Shown: in pieces, positions 24,096-33,325 of the stretch
Position numbering within the stretch: position 1 is the first letter of the stretch
How the letters are laid out: the number at the start of each line of letters is the position of its first letter
Source: Alteromonas antoniana
Lineage (GTDB): Bacteria; Pseudomonadota; Gammaproteobacteria; Enterobacterales; Alteromonadaceae
Direction: 5' to 3'
DNA: 64,000 bases
NCBI RefSeq assembly: GCF_019249295.1
Contig: NZ_JAESDH010000008.1
Coordinates: forward strand, 146,155 to 210,154
The notes under the pieces: model-generated
Told to the model about the DNA's origin: nothing
What the model saw: the letters and a program-made list of their open reading frames with translations, nothing else
Databases searched by the model: none
Made by a program: the position numbers and the translations under genes

Positions 24096-25271
24096 ATGAG
24101 TGATGTGCTTTATAAAATCTCAACCGTATGGCGACAACTCGCCCTATTATGCCTGTTGATGCTGCCGGCGTGGCAAGCCTCTGCCGCATGGTTCGAGGCA
24201 AAAGGTCAGGCTGTAGTGGTTAACGGTGATAAAGCCATGGCCCGCCAGAAAGCCACACAAGAAGCACTTAAACAGGCGATGTTGTTTTCAGGCGCGTCAG
24301 TAAAGAGCGTTCAGACGCTGACTAACGGACTATTAAGCAATGATGAGCTGCAAATACGCGCCTCGGGAGAAGTGTCTCAGGTAGAGCTTATTAACGAAAC
24401 CTGGCACGACAACTATGTAACGGTAAGCGTACGCGCCGATATATTCCCGCAAACAAATCAATGTAATACGCATGACTATCGCCGCACCTTATCTACCAGT
24501 TACTACCCTATCCTGCACCGTCAGCAGGCCCAGGACGGACAATTACAATCGCTGTCTGAGGTACTGGCAGTCAGGCTGCAGCGCCAGTTTACGCATTTTT
24601 CTGATGCGGTGTCACTGCAGCACATTGCCCCTTATACTGCGCACTGGAACGATGATGCTGTACTTGGTCAGGCGCCGGTTTTAGCCCGCCAGAGTAAAAC
24701 CCAATATGTACTGACAGGGATCATCACTGATCTCAGCGTATATCGACCACAGCATTCTTCTCTGGCGTTCTGGAAAGATGATTCTGCCTACCGTCAATTT
24801 GGCTTCACCATGCGGCTGGTCGATGGTATGAACGGCGGTGTACTGCTGGAAAAACAATACGATTTGGAAGCGGGGTGGGACTTTGACCGCTTTGCTCAGG
24901 TGGACGTCACTGCAGGCCGTTTCTGGCAATCACAATATGGCAGTGCGCTGGACAATACACTTGAGGATATCGTGCGCGATGTTGAAGAAGCGGTATCCTG
25001 TCAGCCACTAACAGGGCGCGTTATTCAGGTTGCAGGAGACCGTGTCCAGGTGTCGCTGGGCCGTGACCACGGCATCAGCGTAGGTGATGAACTGTTTCTA
25101 TATCAGACACGACAAATTCAGGATGCTTTCGGACAGAGCTTTATTCAGTACAATATTTATCCGGGTAAAGTCAAAGTGGTAAGTGCTTACGCCGATACCG
25201 CAACGGTTGAGGCTGCGGATGGTGTCGTTCTGGCGAATATCCAACCGAATGACTTTGTAGCTAAGCGCTGA
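24096..25271 (+). CDS. flgT: Flagellar H-ring protein FlgT
   Basis: This 391-residue secreted protein has a signal peptide ending about residue 30 (LPAWQASAAWFEAKGQAVVV). The N-terminal domain carries GDKAMARQKATQEALKQAML, similar to FlgT of Vibrio. The middle and C-terminal parts include VLTGIITDLSVYRPQHSS and a final beta-barrel-like domain with RVQVSLGRDHGISVGDELFL. FlgT forms the H ring around the LP ring and helps place MotX/MotY in sodium-driven polar flagella, so a sodium motor is suggested. It is divergent from flgP, separated by 286 bases in which no consensus flagellar promoter was found. Confidence 0.9.
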   Translation: MSDVLYKISTVWRQLALLCLLMLPAWQASAAWFEAKGQAVVVNGDKAMARQKATQEALKQAMLFSGASVKSVQTLTNGLLSNDELQIRASGEVSQVELINETWHDNYVTVSVRADIFPQTNQCNTHDYRRTLSTSYYPILHRQQAQDGQLQSLSEVLAVRLQRQFTHFSDAVSLQHIAPYTAHWNDDAVLGQAPVLARQSKTQYVLTGIITDLSVYRPQHSSLAFWKDDSAYRQFGFTMRLVDGMNGGVLLEKQYDLEAGWDFDRFAQVDVTAGRFWQSQYGSALDNTLEDIVRDVEEAVSCQPLTGRVIQVAGDRVQVSLGRDHGISVGDELFLYQTRQIQDAFGQSFIQYNIYPGKVKVVSAYADTATVEAADGVVLANIQPNDFVAKR

Positions 25272-25425
25272 TTACTTGTCTGACCCATATAACCGAAAAG
25301 CCTGTGCCCGGATTTAACGGGCAAGCCACTCTTATGACTTCATTCTCACTCACACGGTGACTGTCTGGAAAAATGAAAGCGCTGGGGACTTTCCCTTTGC
25401 TGTCAGCTAGTTATAATAGCGCCGT

Positions 25426-25501
25426 GTCCCCATAGTTTAACTGGATAAAACAAGAGCCTCCTAAGCTTTAGATCTGCGTTCAAGTCGCGGTGGGGACGCC
25501 A
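25426..25501 (+). tRNA. tRNA-Arg (anticodon CCT)
   Basis: A complete cloverleaf can be drawn. Acceptor GTCCCCA pairs with TGGGGAC, D-stem GTTT with AAAC, and anticodon stem AGAGC with GCTTT around loop CTCCTAA (anticodon CCT, reading AGG). T-stem CTGCG pairs with CGCGG around TTCAAGT. The 3' CCA is encoded (25499-25501). A TATAAT box lies at 25412-25417. It stands alone, with flgT behind and a non-coding stretch ahead. Confidence 0.95.
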
Positions 25502-25890
25502 GGCTCCGATTTTCGCGTAAACGAATTTGGGACCCGCCATCATCTGCATGTCCTGAGCACGCCCTTATTACATTCGCCTTTACCGTTACCCGGCCATAAT
25601 ATCTGCTGAACACGTTTATCACCAAGCTGACAGAGCCGGTTACTACCTTCCTTTTCGTCAACCGTACACCTTGTCACTGCGCGCATCGCTCTTGTTCGCG
25701 GTGAATAAAAAGGCGCAATACATTCATTTCTTACCTCAACCAGAGTTCACTTTCTCTCCCCATCTCCCCTATCTTTTAACTGTATCTGTCGTTTTACGGT
25801 GCTGACAACATGAGAAAATGGGCAGGAACTGTCTGGCGTTGTATATTTTAAAGAACGGCATACCGTAATCAGGGGGCGCATATCAACCAT
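25502..25890. other. Non-coding stretch after tRNA-Arg
   Basis: I see no gene, repeat or integrase remnant in these 389 bases, although tRNA genes are common integration sites. The last part should contain the promoter of the polyphosphate kinase gene, but no convincing boxes were found. Confidence 0.5.
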
Positions 25891-26736
25891 TTGCCAACAC
25901 CAGTCACCTTACGTGACAGCGGTCTCAGTGTGAAATCACACGGCGCATTTGGCTATATTGAAGACAAAGCGCATTACAAAGCCCAGCTCAAGAAGTGGCA
26001 AAGAAAGCTGCTGCATGTACAGCAGGCGTATTATCATCAGAAACGACGCGCTGTGATTGTATTTGAGGGCTGGGATGCTGCAGGCAAAGGCGGTGCAATA
26101 CGCCGCCTCACAAGCAAGCTGGATCCGCGAGGGTTTACGGTGTATCCCATCGCCGCGCCGGGCGAAGAGGAAAACGGGCGTCATTATCTATACCGCTTTT
26201 ATACCAAACTACCCGTTCCCGGCACGATGACAATTTTTGACCGCTCTTATTATGGCCGGGTACTCGTCGAACGCGTTGAGGGGCTAGCAAGCCCAACTCA
26301 GTGGCAACGTGCGTATCAGGAAATCAATGAATTTGAACGACTGCTTTGCGACGATGGCGTGCGCATTGTAAAACTTTTCCTGCACATTTCGGAAAAAGAG
26401 CAATTGAAACGGTTTGAGGAGCGTCTGCATAACCCGCATAAGCGCTGGAAACTGACTGAAGAGGACGTAAGAAACCGTGGAAAGCGGAAAGACTATGAGC
26501 AGGCTATTGATGCCATGTTTTCAAAAACAGATACAGTACAGGCGCCCTGGCACCTGATCCCCGCCGAACATAAATGGTTTGCCAGGGTTGAGGTACTAAA
26601 AACGCTGGTGTCAGCGCTGCGTGAAGGGGTCGACATTTCACCACCCCCTATCGATAAAAAGCTTGTCACGTTAGCAGAGGAGAAGCTGGGAATTACTGTT
26701 CCCAGCTCATCTAAGCAAGTCTCCGGTGATAGCTGA
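25891..26736 (+). CDS. PPK2-family polyphosphate kinase
   Basis: This 281-residue protein has the PPK2 core: Walker A GWDAAGKGG (residues 60-68), the lid region RHYLYRFYTKLP, and Walker B/Arg motif FDRSYYGRVLVERVEG (116-131). Such enzymes move phosphate between polyphosphate and nucleoside di- or monophosphates in the cytoplasm. One-domain proteins of this size usually phosphorylate nucleotides from polyphosphate. The only possible conventional start is TTG at 25891, since an in-frame stop lies at 25849 and no ATG or GTG occurs between. An AGGGGG sequence lies 13 bases upstream. Substrate class cannot be fixed from sequence alone. Confidence 0.88.
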   Translation: MPTPVTLRDSGLSVKSHGAFGYIEDKAHYKAQLKKWQRKLLHVQQAYYHQKRRAVIVFEGWDAAGKGGAIRRLTSKLDPRGFTVYPIAAPGEEENGRHYLYRFYTKLPVPGTMTIFDRSYYGRVLVERVEGLASPTQWQRAYQEINEFERLLCDDGVRIVKLFLHISEKEQLKRFEERLHNPHKRWKLTEEDVRNRGKRKDYEQAIDAMFSKTDTVQAPWHLIPAEHKWFARVEVLKTLVSALREGVDISPPPIDKKLVTLAEEKLGITVPSSSKQVSGDS

Positions 26737-26776
26737 GTAACGCTACCGTGTTGTGTAAGTCATGTTCTCAGCAAAG

Positions 26777-27856
26777 TTACTGCTGACCAAGGTAGGACTC
26801 TACGGTATCCTCCCAGCTATCTTCCTCTATCACTTCCAGCAAAGTGGTGTTTAAACGCTCTCGCTGCGTACTTTTCTCAGGTAACGCAATGGCATAATCC
26901 TGACGCTCAATCACATCAGGCAAAATTTGTATGGTGTCTGACTCCGCCTGATTTACCAGGTATTGCAGAATGGGTTTGTCGTATACCAGCGCATCAAGTT
27001 TGCCATTTTCCAGCGCGGCAATCCCGTCAGTCAGGCTGTTTACTTTTCGGTATCCGATATCCCGGGAACTCAGGAACAGAGCACTGGCTGAATTTTCCAG
27101 CGTCCCGACCCGCACATCCGGAAGGTCGTTAACCCCCTCAACAGATGAGCTTAGCTGGCTGACCGTAAGGCTGGTAGCAATAGCAGCCGTAAAGCTACTG
27201 ATAATGATAATTGCCGCGAACATCCAGACAAATCCGATTATCCGTCCACCGAGCGTAGTGGGTGCCTTATCGCCATAGCCAACCGTTGTCATCGTCACAG
27301 CGGCCCACCAGAAACTTGCTCCAAGCCCCTGTGAAGTCGAGCCCCCGAACATCTCAGCGTTTTTCTTTCGTTCGAACAACCAAAGCAGAGCGCCTACCCC
27401 AAGTAATAGTAAGCACAGTCCTGACAATGCGGCAAAAAACTCCCAGGAGAAGAAACCGGATATTGCTGCCATAAGTCGATCCTCTTCCAGCGGCACAGCG
27501 ATGGCGAGTCCGGTTGTATAGTAGGGGTGAGTGAAGTCGATTTCTTTTTCACGTTGCGCATTCACTGTTAGTGCGGCGACGGAGGCATTCAACTGCCCGT
27601 TATTCAGTCCCTCAAGTAAGCCTGCTAACGACGCTTCTTTGAACTGGTACTCAATACCTTCTTTTTCGGCAATCCGCTTCCACAGATCGATACTGATCCC
27701 TTCAAACTCACCCCGCTCATTCTTAATCACAAACGGCGGTGCCACTTTTGTTCCAACAGTCCAGACATCGTCCTGTGTCGCTGTATCAGACTGCGCTGTC
27801 GTCTGAAATGAGACACATAGCAACAGCAAGCTAATAAGATATTGAATCGGCTTCAT
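26777..27856 (-). CDS. Ionotropic glutamate receptor-like channel with potassium-type filter
   Basis: Counted from Met at 27856 (359 residues), it has a signal peptide followed by a split periplasmic binding domain wrapped around a pore. The first lobe (about 28-130) has the ligand-binding arginine in LTVNAQREKEIDFTHPYY. A transmembrane helix (about 140-160) follows, then a pore loop with the filter TVGYGD (191-196). The second transmembrane helix carries SSFTAAIATSLTV, close to the SYTANLAAF gate of animal receptors. The second lobe ends with LDALVYDKPILQYL. This is the GluR0 plan: an amino-acid-gated potassium channel. The longer frame to 27889 adds 11 charged residues before the signal and is less likely. 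Ligand is unknown. Confidence 0.85.
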   Translation of the reverse strand: MKPIQYLISLLLLCVSFQTTAQSDTATQDDVWTVGTKVAPPFVIKNERGEFEGISIDLWKRIAEKEGIEYQFKEASLAGLLEGLNNGQLNASVAALTVNAQREKEIDFTHPYYTTGLAIAVPLEEDRLMAAISGFFSWEFFAALSGLCLLLLGVGALLWLFERKKNAEMFGGSTSQGLGASFWWAAVTMTTVGYGDKAPTTLGGRIIGFVWMFAAIIIISSFTAAIATSLTVSQLSSSVEGVNDLPDVRVGTLENSASALFLSSRDIGYRKVNSLTDGIAALENGKLDALVYDKPILQYLVNQAESDTIQILPDVIERQDYAIALPEKSTQRERLNTTLLEVIEEDSWEDTVESYLGQQ

Positions 27857-28040
27857 GTTTTTTCTCTTTTTTTGTACGTACACATTCAACGTAACACGGA
27901 ACCAATTGGATTTCTAAATTCCCCCCGCCTTCTCTGAACTGAACAAATCCGGTTTCACTACGTACCTGATAACACAACACAGCGTTGACTTTGTTTCCCT
28001 GCTTTCACACAATTCGCCTATAGCATGTCAGAGGTATTGT

Positions 28041-28631
28041 ATGTCTACATCAAACCAAGCAGATGATCTTCAGTCTTTTATGGAAGAGATGGGTGATGTT
28101 AAACCACTCGCGAAAAATGACACCATCAACCTGCATGACCCCAAAGCACGGATCGCGGATAAGCAAAAGCGTGCAAAACTTCATCTTGCGACTCAGAAAA
28201 GTACCTTTAATCCACTGACACTGGAGAATGTAACGCCTGTGAAACCTGATGACTTTCTCAGCTTCCAGCAGGCAGGGATCCAGGACGGCGTATTTAAAAA
28301 TTTGCGCCTGGGCAAATATGACATTGAACAACGCATTTCACTAAAGGGATTAACACTTAAAGAAGCCAGCCAACACCTTTATGAGAGCCTTGGCCGCTGT
28401 CATGAAAAAGGGTGCCGCGCAGTGCTTATTCAGCATGGTCGCGGTGAGCAGAGTCAGCCTTTCCCGGCATTGAAGAAAAGTTACGTTAACCACTGGCTAT
28501 CAGAGCTTGAAGAGGTGATTGCGTTTCACTCCGCACAGCCTGCTCACGGTGGCTTGGGTGCCACCTATGCCCTTCTCAAGAAGCATCCGGAACAGAAACT
28601 CATTAATCGTGAAAAAAACCGCAGAGGGTAA
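28041..28631 (+). CDS. smrA: Smr-domain endonuclease SmrA
   Basis: This 196-residue cytoplasmic protein has an N-terminal charged region (NDTINLHDPKARIADKQKRA) and a C-terminal Smr domain (about 105-185). That domain contains LKGLTLKEASQHLYESL and HGRGEQSQP, the His-Gly-x-Gly motif. SmrA-type proteins nick DNA or act on RNA; the physiological role is unclear. It stands alone between the channel gene and a 286-base non-coding stretch. Confidence 0.88.
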   Translation: MSTSNQADDLQSFMEEMGDVKPLAKNDTINLHDPKARIADKQKRAKLHLATQKSTFNPLTLENVTPVKPDDFLSFQQAGIQDGVFKNLRLGKYDIEQRISLKGLTLKEASQHLYESLGRCHEKGCRAVLIQHGRGEQSQPFPALKKSYVNHWLSELEEVIAFHSAQPAHGGLGATYALLKKHPEQKLINREKNRRG

Positions 28632-28917
28632 AGCCTCGATATAATAGCTGCGTGACCAGTTCGAAAAATTATAATCAACCTCTGAGGCAACGGCTTTCGT
28701 AAAAAAGCTGCCCTAATCGCTGAACGATTTTATGAAAAGTCGCGTAAACAGGAAAACGCAGAGTCGCAACCCGGGATGGGTTGGCCGTTGAGCCACTATT
28801 TAAGACAATGGAAAAACTGAAAATAACGCTAAGCTGCGCTATTTGTGGTTTATTCAGAACGCAACAAATCCTGCCATAAGCTGACAAGGTAGATAGCTGG
28901 CGGTATATCAGCGCAGA

Positions 28918-29058
28918 TTAGTTAATCGACGTCAAACTGGTTGGTGTAGAGGTTATTTCTGCTGAACGCGCAGAGGAACTAAAAACTGCAGTAACGATCA
29001 TTAGCAGTACGGCGATAGCCACCCCGGTTAACCCAAACCCTTTTGATGAACGATTCAT
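28918..29058 (-). CDS. Small single-pass membrane protein, 46 residues
   Basis: A short frame starts at ATG 29056-29058, with AAGAGA eight bases before it, and ends at TAA 28918. The protein begins MNRSSKGFGLTGVAIAVLLM, has one strongly hydrophobic helix (about residues 9-27) and a short Ser/Thr-rich tail. This is a coherent N-in single-pass design, but no homologue was recognised. It could be chance. No function is proposed. Confidence 0.45.
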   Translation of the reverse strand: MNRSSKGFGLTGVAIAVLLMIVTAVFSSSARSAEITSTPTSLTSIN

Positions 29059-29175
29059 ATTCGTCTCTTATTGTTATATTACCTTGCGCAATGCAAAGAT
29101 AATTTCACCCAACAAACACAAGTCCTTGTATCTCAAGCGCATTCCATGCAATCACCTACTTTAGTTCAGCGATAA

Positions 29176-29220
29176 ACTGATGACAAGGCATCTGTTGGTT
29201 TTTTCGACCCTGTCATCAGT
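29176..29220 (-). terminator. Possible terminator after purL
   Basis: ACTGATGACA and TGTCATCAGT are a perfect 10-base inverted repeat with further GG/CC pairing inside, 13 bases past the purL stop. The T-run lies in the loop rather than after the stem, so termination is uncertain. Confidence 0.35.
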
Positions 29221-29232
29221 AAGAAGTTCAAT

Positions 29233-32200
29233 TTATCCTACAAAAACTCTGGCATTTCTGAACATACGCATCCAGGCACCGTCTTCCTGCCAGTCATCTG
29301 GTCGCCATGAGTTCGCTACTGTTCGGAATACACGCTCAGGGTGCGGCATCATAATCGTACAGCGTCCGTCCGCAGACGTCAGTCCGGTGATCCCTTCCGG
29401 TGACCCATTTGGGTTCGCCGGATACTGGTTAGTGACCTTGCCGTAGTTGTCGATATACCGCAAAGCAACCTGCTGCTGTTCATTCACCGCTGCAATGGCG
29501 CTTTGGGTTTTAAACTCAGCTTGGCCCTCTCCGTGCGATACGGCGATAGGCATACGTGACCCTTCCATACCCTGCAGTAATACCGAGTTGGAAGATTGTA
29601 CCTCAACCATGGCCACACGCGCTTCGAATCGTGCTGACTGGTTGGTCACAAAGTGTGGCCAGTGCTCGGTGCCAGGGATAAGGGACTTCAGGTTAGATAA
29701 CATCTGGCAGCCATTACATACGCCGAGACTAAACGTGTCCTGGCGAGTAAAGAAGGCTTCAAATGCATCACGAGCCCGAGCATTAAACAAGATAGATTTC
29801 GCCCAGCCTTCACCTGCGCCCAGCACGTCACCATAAGAGAAGCCACCGCAGGCAGCCAGCCCCTGGAACTGCGCCAGGTCAACACGTCCCTGCAGCACAT
29901 CACTCATATGCACATCAATCGCATTGAAGCCTGCTCGGGTAAACGCCGCCGCCATTTCCAGATGTGAATTTACGCCCTGCTCGCGTAGTATCGCCACCGA
30001 AGGCTTAGTGCCTTTGGCAATAAACGGGGCTGCCACATCCTCGTTCACGTCATAAGTCAGTGCGGCATGTAAGCCCGGGTTAGCGGCATCTTTTTTCGCT
30101 TCATGCTCTTCATCTGCACAGGCAGGATTATCACGAAGACGTTGCATCTCATAAGTTGTCGCAGCCCATTGCATGCGCAGACTAACCCGGCTATCGCTAA
30201 CCACTGGGTTGCCATTACGGGTAAACACAACCGTATCCGAATCGTTCAGCGTGCCAATATCGTGTGACATTGCAGACAGGCCATAATCCTTAAGAACCGC
30301 GTTAACAGCTTCTACGTCAGTTGCTTTGACCTGAATCACGCCACCCAGCTCTTCTGAGAACAACACCGACAGATCATCACTGCCAAGCGTGTCCAGTTCT
30401 ACGGACACCCCCGTGTTTCCGGCAAATGCCATCTCGGCCACGGTGGTAAACAGCCCGCCGTCGGAGCGGTCGTGATAGGCCTGCACCAGCCCTTGGGCAA
30501 CCAGCTTCTGCACAGCGTTAAAATAGTTTGCCAACAGCTCAGGTGAATCGACATCGGCAGGTTGAGTACCCAGCTGGCCGTACACCTGCGCCAGACAGCT
30601 TCCGCCCAGGCGATTTTTTCCGCAGCCTAAGTCAATCAGAATAAGGCGGCTGTCCCCTTTATCAGTGCGTAACTGTGGCGTCACAGTCTTACGGATATCG
30701 GTGACCGCGCCAAAGGCAGAGATCACCAGCGATAACGGTGACGTCACCGATTTATCACCTGATTCATCCTGCCATGCCGTCTTCATAGACATTGAGTCTT
30801 TTCCTACCGGGATCGTCAGCCCAAGCGCAGGACATAACTCTTCACCTACGGCTTTAACTGCCTCATAAAGACCAGCATCTTCACCCGGATGGCCAGCGGC
30901 AGCCATCCAGTTTGCAGAGAGTTTAATGCGCTTTAAATCGCCAATGGGCGCAGCAGCAATGTTCGTCAGCGATTCACCTACGGCCAGACGTGCTGACGCA
31001 GCATGCGACAATAATGCCACTGGCGTACGCTCGCCCATCGCCATAGCTTCACCATGGTAGGTATCGAAAGCTGTGGCGGTTACCGCGACATCTGCCACCG
31101 GCACCTGCCAGGGTCCAACCATCTGGTCACGGCTCACAAGACCAGTGACTGACCGGTCACCGATGGTGATAAGAAACGTCTTTTCCGCTACAGTTGGCAG
31201 CGCCAGTATACGTTTGACCGCGTCTTCCACTGTCATTCCGTCGCGGTCTAATTCTACGGAGGCTGATTGTGCAGAGGTGACATCGCGATGCATTTTAGGC
31301 GGCTTGCCCAGCAACACATCCAGCGGCATATCAATAGGCTGATTATCGAAGTGCGAATCGTTAAGCAGCAGATGTGGCTCAGCTGTCGCTTCACCAACGA
31401 CGGCAAATGGCGCACGCTCTCGATGACATATGGCTTCGAATACTGGTAAGTCTTTTTCCGCTACGGACATGACATAACGTTCCTGCGACTCGTTACACCA
31501 CAGCTCAAGTGGCGTCATTCCCGGCTCGTCAGACAGCACATTGCGAAGCTCAAAACGCCCGCCGCGCTCACCGTCGTTCACCAGTTCAGGTAGCGCATTA
31601 GACAACCCTCCCGCACCAACATCATGAATAAACTGAATGGGATTATTGTCACCTAACTGCCAGCAGGCATCGATCACTTCCTGACAGCGACGCTCCATTT
31701 CCGGGTTATCGCGTTGTACTGAGGCAAAGTCCAGATCTTCATTAGACTGGCCTGACGCCATAGACGACGCCGCGCCACCGCCCAGGCCGATATTCATCGC
31801 CGGGCCGCCCAGTACGATCAGCTTGGCACCCACCGTGATTTCACCTTTCTCAATATGTGAACGACGGATATTGCCCAGACCACCAGCCAGCATAATCGGC
31901 TTATGGTAACCACGTACTTCCACGCCATTGAAACTGGCCACTTCCTGTTCGTAGGTACGGAAATACCCCAACAGATTCGGGCGGCCAAATTCGTTATTAA
32001 ATGCCGCGCCACCCAGCGGGCCATCGATCATAATATCCAGTGCACTGACAATGCGCTCAGGTTTACCGTAAGCGGCTTCCCAGGGTTGCTCAGCGCCTGG
32101 TATATTGAGGTTAGAAACGCTGAAGCCCACCAGTCCCGCTTTAGGTTTAGAGCCACGGCCTGTTGCTCCTTCATCGCGAATTTCACCGCCAGAACCTGTC

Positions 32201-33126
32201 GCCGCCCCCGGGAACGGAGAAATTGCCGTCGGGTGATTGTGCGTTTCGACTTTCATCAGAATGTCGATATCTTCGTGATTGAATTCATACTGGTGGGTTT
32301 GCGGATTCGGGAAGAAACGCCCTGCAGCCCAGCCTTCCATCACGGCGGCATTATCTTTGTAAGCAGAATAAACATGTTCCGGGAAACGCTCGAACGTGTT
32401 TTTGATCATTTTGAACAGGGACTTATCCTGTTCTACGCCGTCAATGGTCCAGCTGGCGTTGAAAATCTTGTGGCGGCAATGCTCAGAGTTTGCCTGAGCA
32501 AACATATACAGTTCCACATCGTTAGGATTACGACCCAGTTTAGTAAAGCTTTCAAACAGGTAATCAATCTCATCGTCAGCCAACGCGAGGCCAAGGGCAA
32601 TATTGGCATCAATGAGCGCCTGCTTGCCGTTCCCTAGCACATCGACTGAACTGAAAGATTTTGGCTCTGCCTGTTCAAACAGCACATCAGCCTCTTCCAG
32701 AGAATGAAATACCACTTCCGTCATACGGTCATGCAATGCCGCCGCTACCGTGCTGCTCTCGGTTTCAGTCAAAGGCTTTGCGCTATCGATATAGTATGCG
32801 CAACCCCGTTCGATACGAACGATATCGTCCAGTGCGCAGTTATGCGCGATATCCGTGGCTTTTGAAGACCAGGGCGAAATCGTACCGGGGCGAGGCGTGA
32901 CGAAAAACAGCTTTCCTTGCGGCTGCTGGCTTTGTCTGGCCGGGCCGTAGGTGAGTAGTTTATCGAGGATAGCCTTGTGGTCGTCAGAGAGCGCCTTGCG
33001 GGTCTCGGCTAAATGAACGTATTCGCTATATATACCTTTGATGGAGATGCCGGATTGACCCAGCTTGGTGATCAGTTTAGTTTGGTTAAACTCTGACAGT
33101 GCGGGAGCGCCTCGAAGGACCAACAT
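29233..33126 (-). CDS. purL: Phosphoribosylformylglycinamidine synthase PurL
   Basis: This 1297-residue single-chain enzyme converts FGAR, glutamine and ATP to FGAM, the fourth step of purine synthesis. The long gammaproteobacterial form is complete. It has an N-terminal PurS-like region, a linker, two AIRS-like halves (including [20 protein letters not shown]) and a C-terminal glutaminase. In the glutaminase, the nucleophile C1137 lies in [10 protein letters not shown] and the pair H1262/E1264 in MMPHPER. It is monocistronic and divergent from mltF, as in many gammaproteobacteria. A loose PurR-like sequence (ACGCAATGTTGCA) sits about 30 bases before the start but does not match the 16-base operator well. 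Confidence 0.98.
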   Translation of the reverse strand: MLVLRGAPALSEFNQTKLITKLGQSGISIKGIYSEYVHLAETRKALSDDHKAILDKLLTYGPARQSQQPQGKLFFVTPRPGTISPWSSKATDIAHNCALDDIVRIERGCAYYIDSAKPLTETESSTVAAALHDRMTEVVFHSLEEADVLFEQAEPKSFSSVDVLGNGKQALIDANIALGLALADDEIDYLFESFTKLGRNPNDVELYMFAQANSEHCRHKIFNASWTIDGVEQDKSLFKMIKNTFERFPEHVYSAYKDNAAVMEGWAAGRFFPNPQTHQYEFNHEDIDILMKVETHNHPTAISPFPGAATGSGGEIRDEGATGRGSKPKAGLVGFSVSNLNIPGAEQPWEAAYGKPERIVSALDIMIDGPLGGAAFNNEFGRPNLLGYFRTYEQEVASFNGVEVRGYHKPIMLAGGLGNIRRSHIEKGEITVGAKLIVLGGPAMNIGLGGGAASSMASGQSNEDLDFASVQRDNPEMERRCQEVIDACWQLGDNNPIQFIHDVGAGGLSNALPELVNDGERGGRFELRNVLSDEPGMTPLELWCNESQERYVMSVAEKDLPVFEAICHRERAPFAVVGEATAEPHLLLNDSHFDNQPIDMPLDVLLGKPPKMHRDVTSAQSASVELDRDGMTVEDAVKRILALPTVAEKTFLITIGDRSVTGLVSRDQMVGPWQVPVADVAVTATAFDTYHGEAMAMGERTPVALLSHAASARLAVGESLTNIAAAPIGDLKRIKLSANWMAAAGHPGEDAGLYEAVKAVGEELCPALGLTIPVGKDSMSMKTAWQDESGDKSVTSPLSLVISAFGAVTDIRKTVTPQLRTDKGDSRLILIDLGCGKNRLGGSCLAQVYGQLGTQPADVDSPELLANYFNAVQKLVAQGLVQAYHDRSDGGLFTTVAEMAFAGNTGVSVELDTLGSDDLSVLFSEELGGVIQVKATDVEAVNAVLKDYGLSAMSHDIGTLNDSDTVVFTRNGNPVVSDSRVSLRMQWAATTYEMQRLRDNPACADEEHEAKKDAANPGLHAALTYDVNEDVAAPFIAKGTKPSVAILREQGVNSHLEMAAAFTRAGFNAIDVHMSDVLQGRVDLAQFQGLAACGGFSYGDVLGAGEGWAKSILFNARARDAFEAFFTRQDTFSLGVCNGCQMLSNLKSLIPGTEHWPHFVTNQSARFEARVAMVEVQSSNSVLLQGMEGSRMPIAVSHGEGQAEFKTQSAIAAVNEQQQVALRYIDNYGKVTNQYPANPNGSPEGITGLTSADGRCTIMMPHPERVFRTVANSWRPDDWQEDGAWMRMFRNARVFVG

Positions 33127-33325
33127 AGTGCTTTACCTGGTTGTTTTGAAGCCACGCAATGTTGCAGACTGGTAGCTTCTGAGATTGACGAGTGTTTCGG
33201 CGCGGATTATAGAGGAAATCCGTTGAATTGATAACCGGCAAGGCCGTGATGTGACAGTTTTTTTTTACCTTCTGTCTGAACAGCACCCCAGCCGTTAACT
33301 GAATAACAGGATTGAGTAGATTAAG

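Noticed and set aside
25502..25890. Genomic island attachment at tRNA-Arg
   Set aside because: No integrase, no repeat of the tRNA 3' end and no change in gene character downstream could be found.
28675..28887. Minus-strand 70-codon frame after smrA, and a plus-strand frame over the same bases
   Set aside because: Neither has a start signal or recognisable domain; the plus frame looks helical and charged but lacks a start codon and any family likeness.
33155..33168. PurR operator before purL
   Set aside because: ACGCAATGTTGCA shares only part of the 16-base palindrome and has the wrong half-site spacing.
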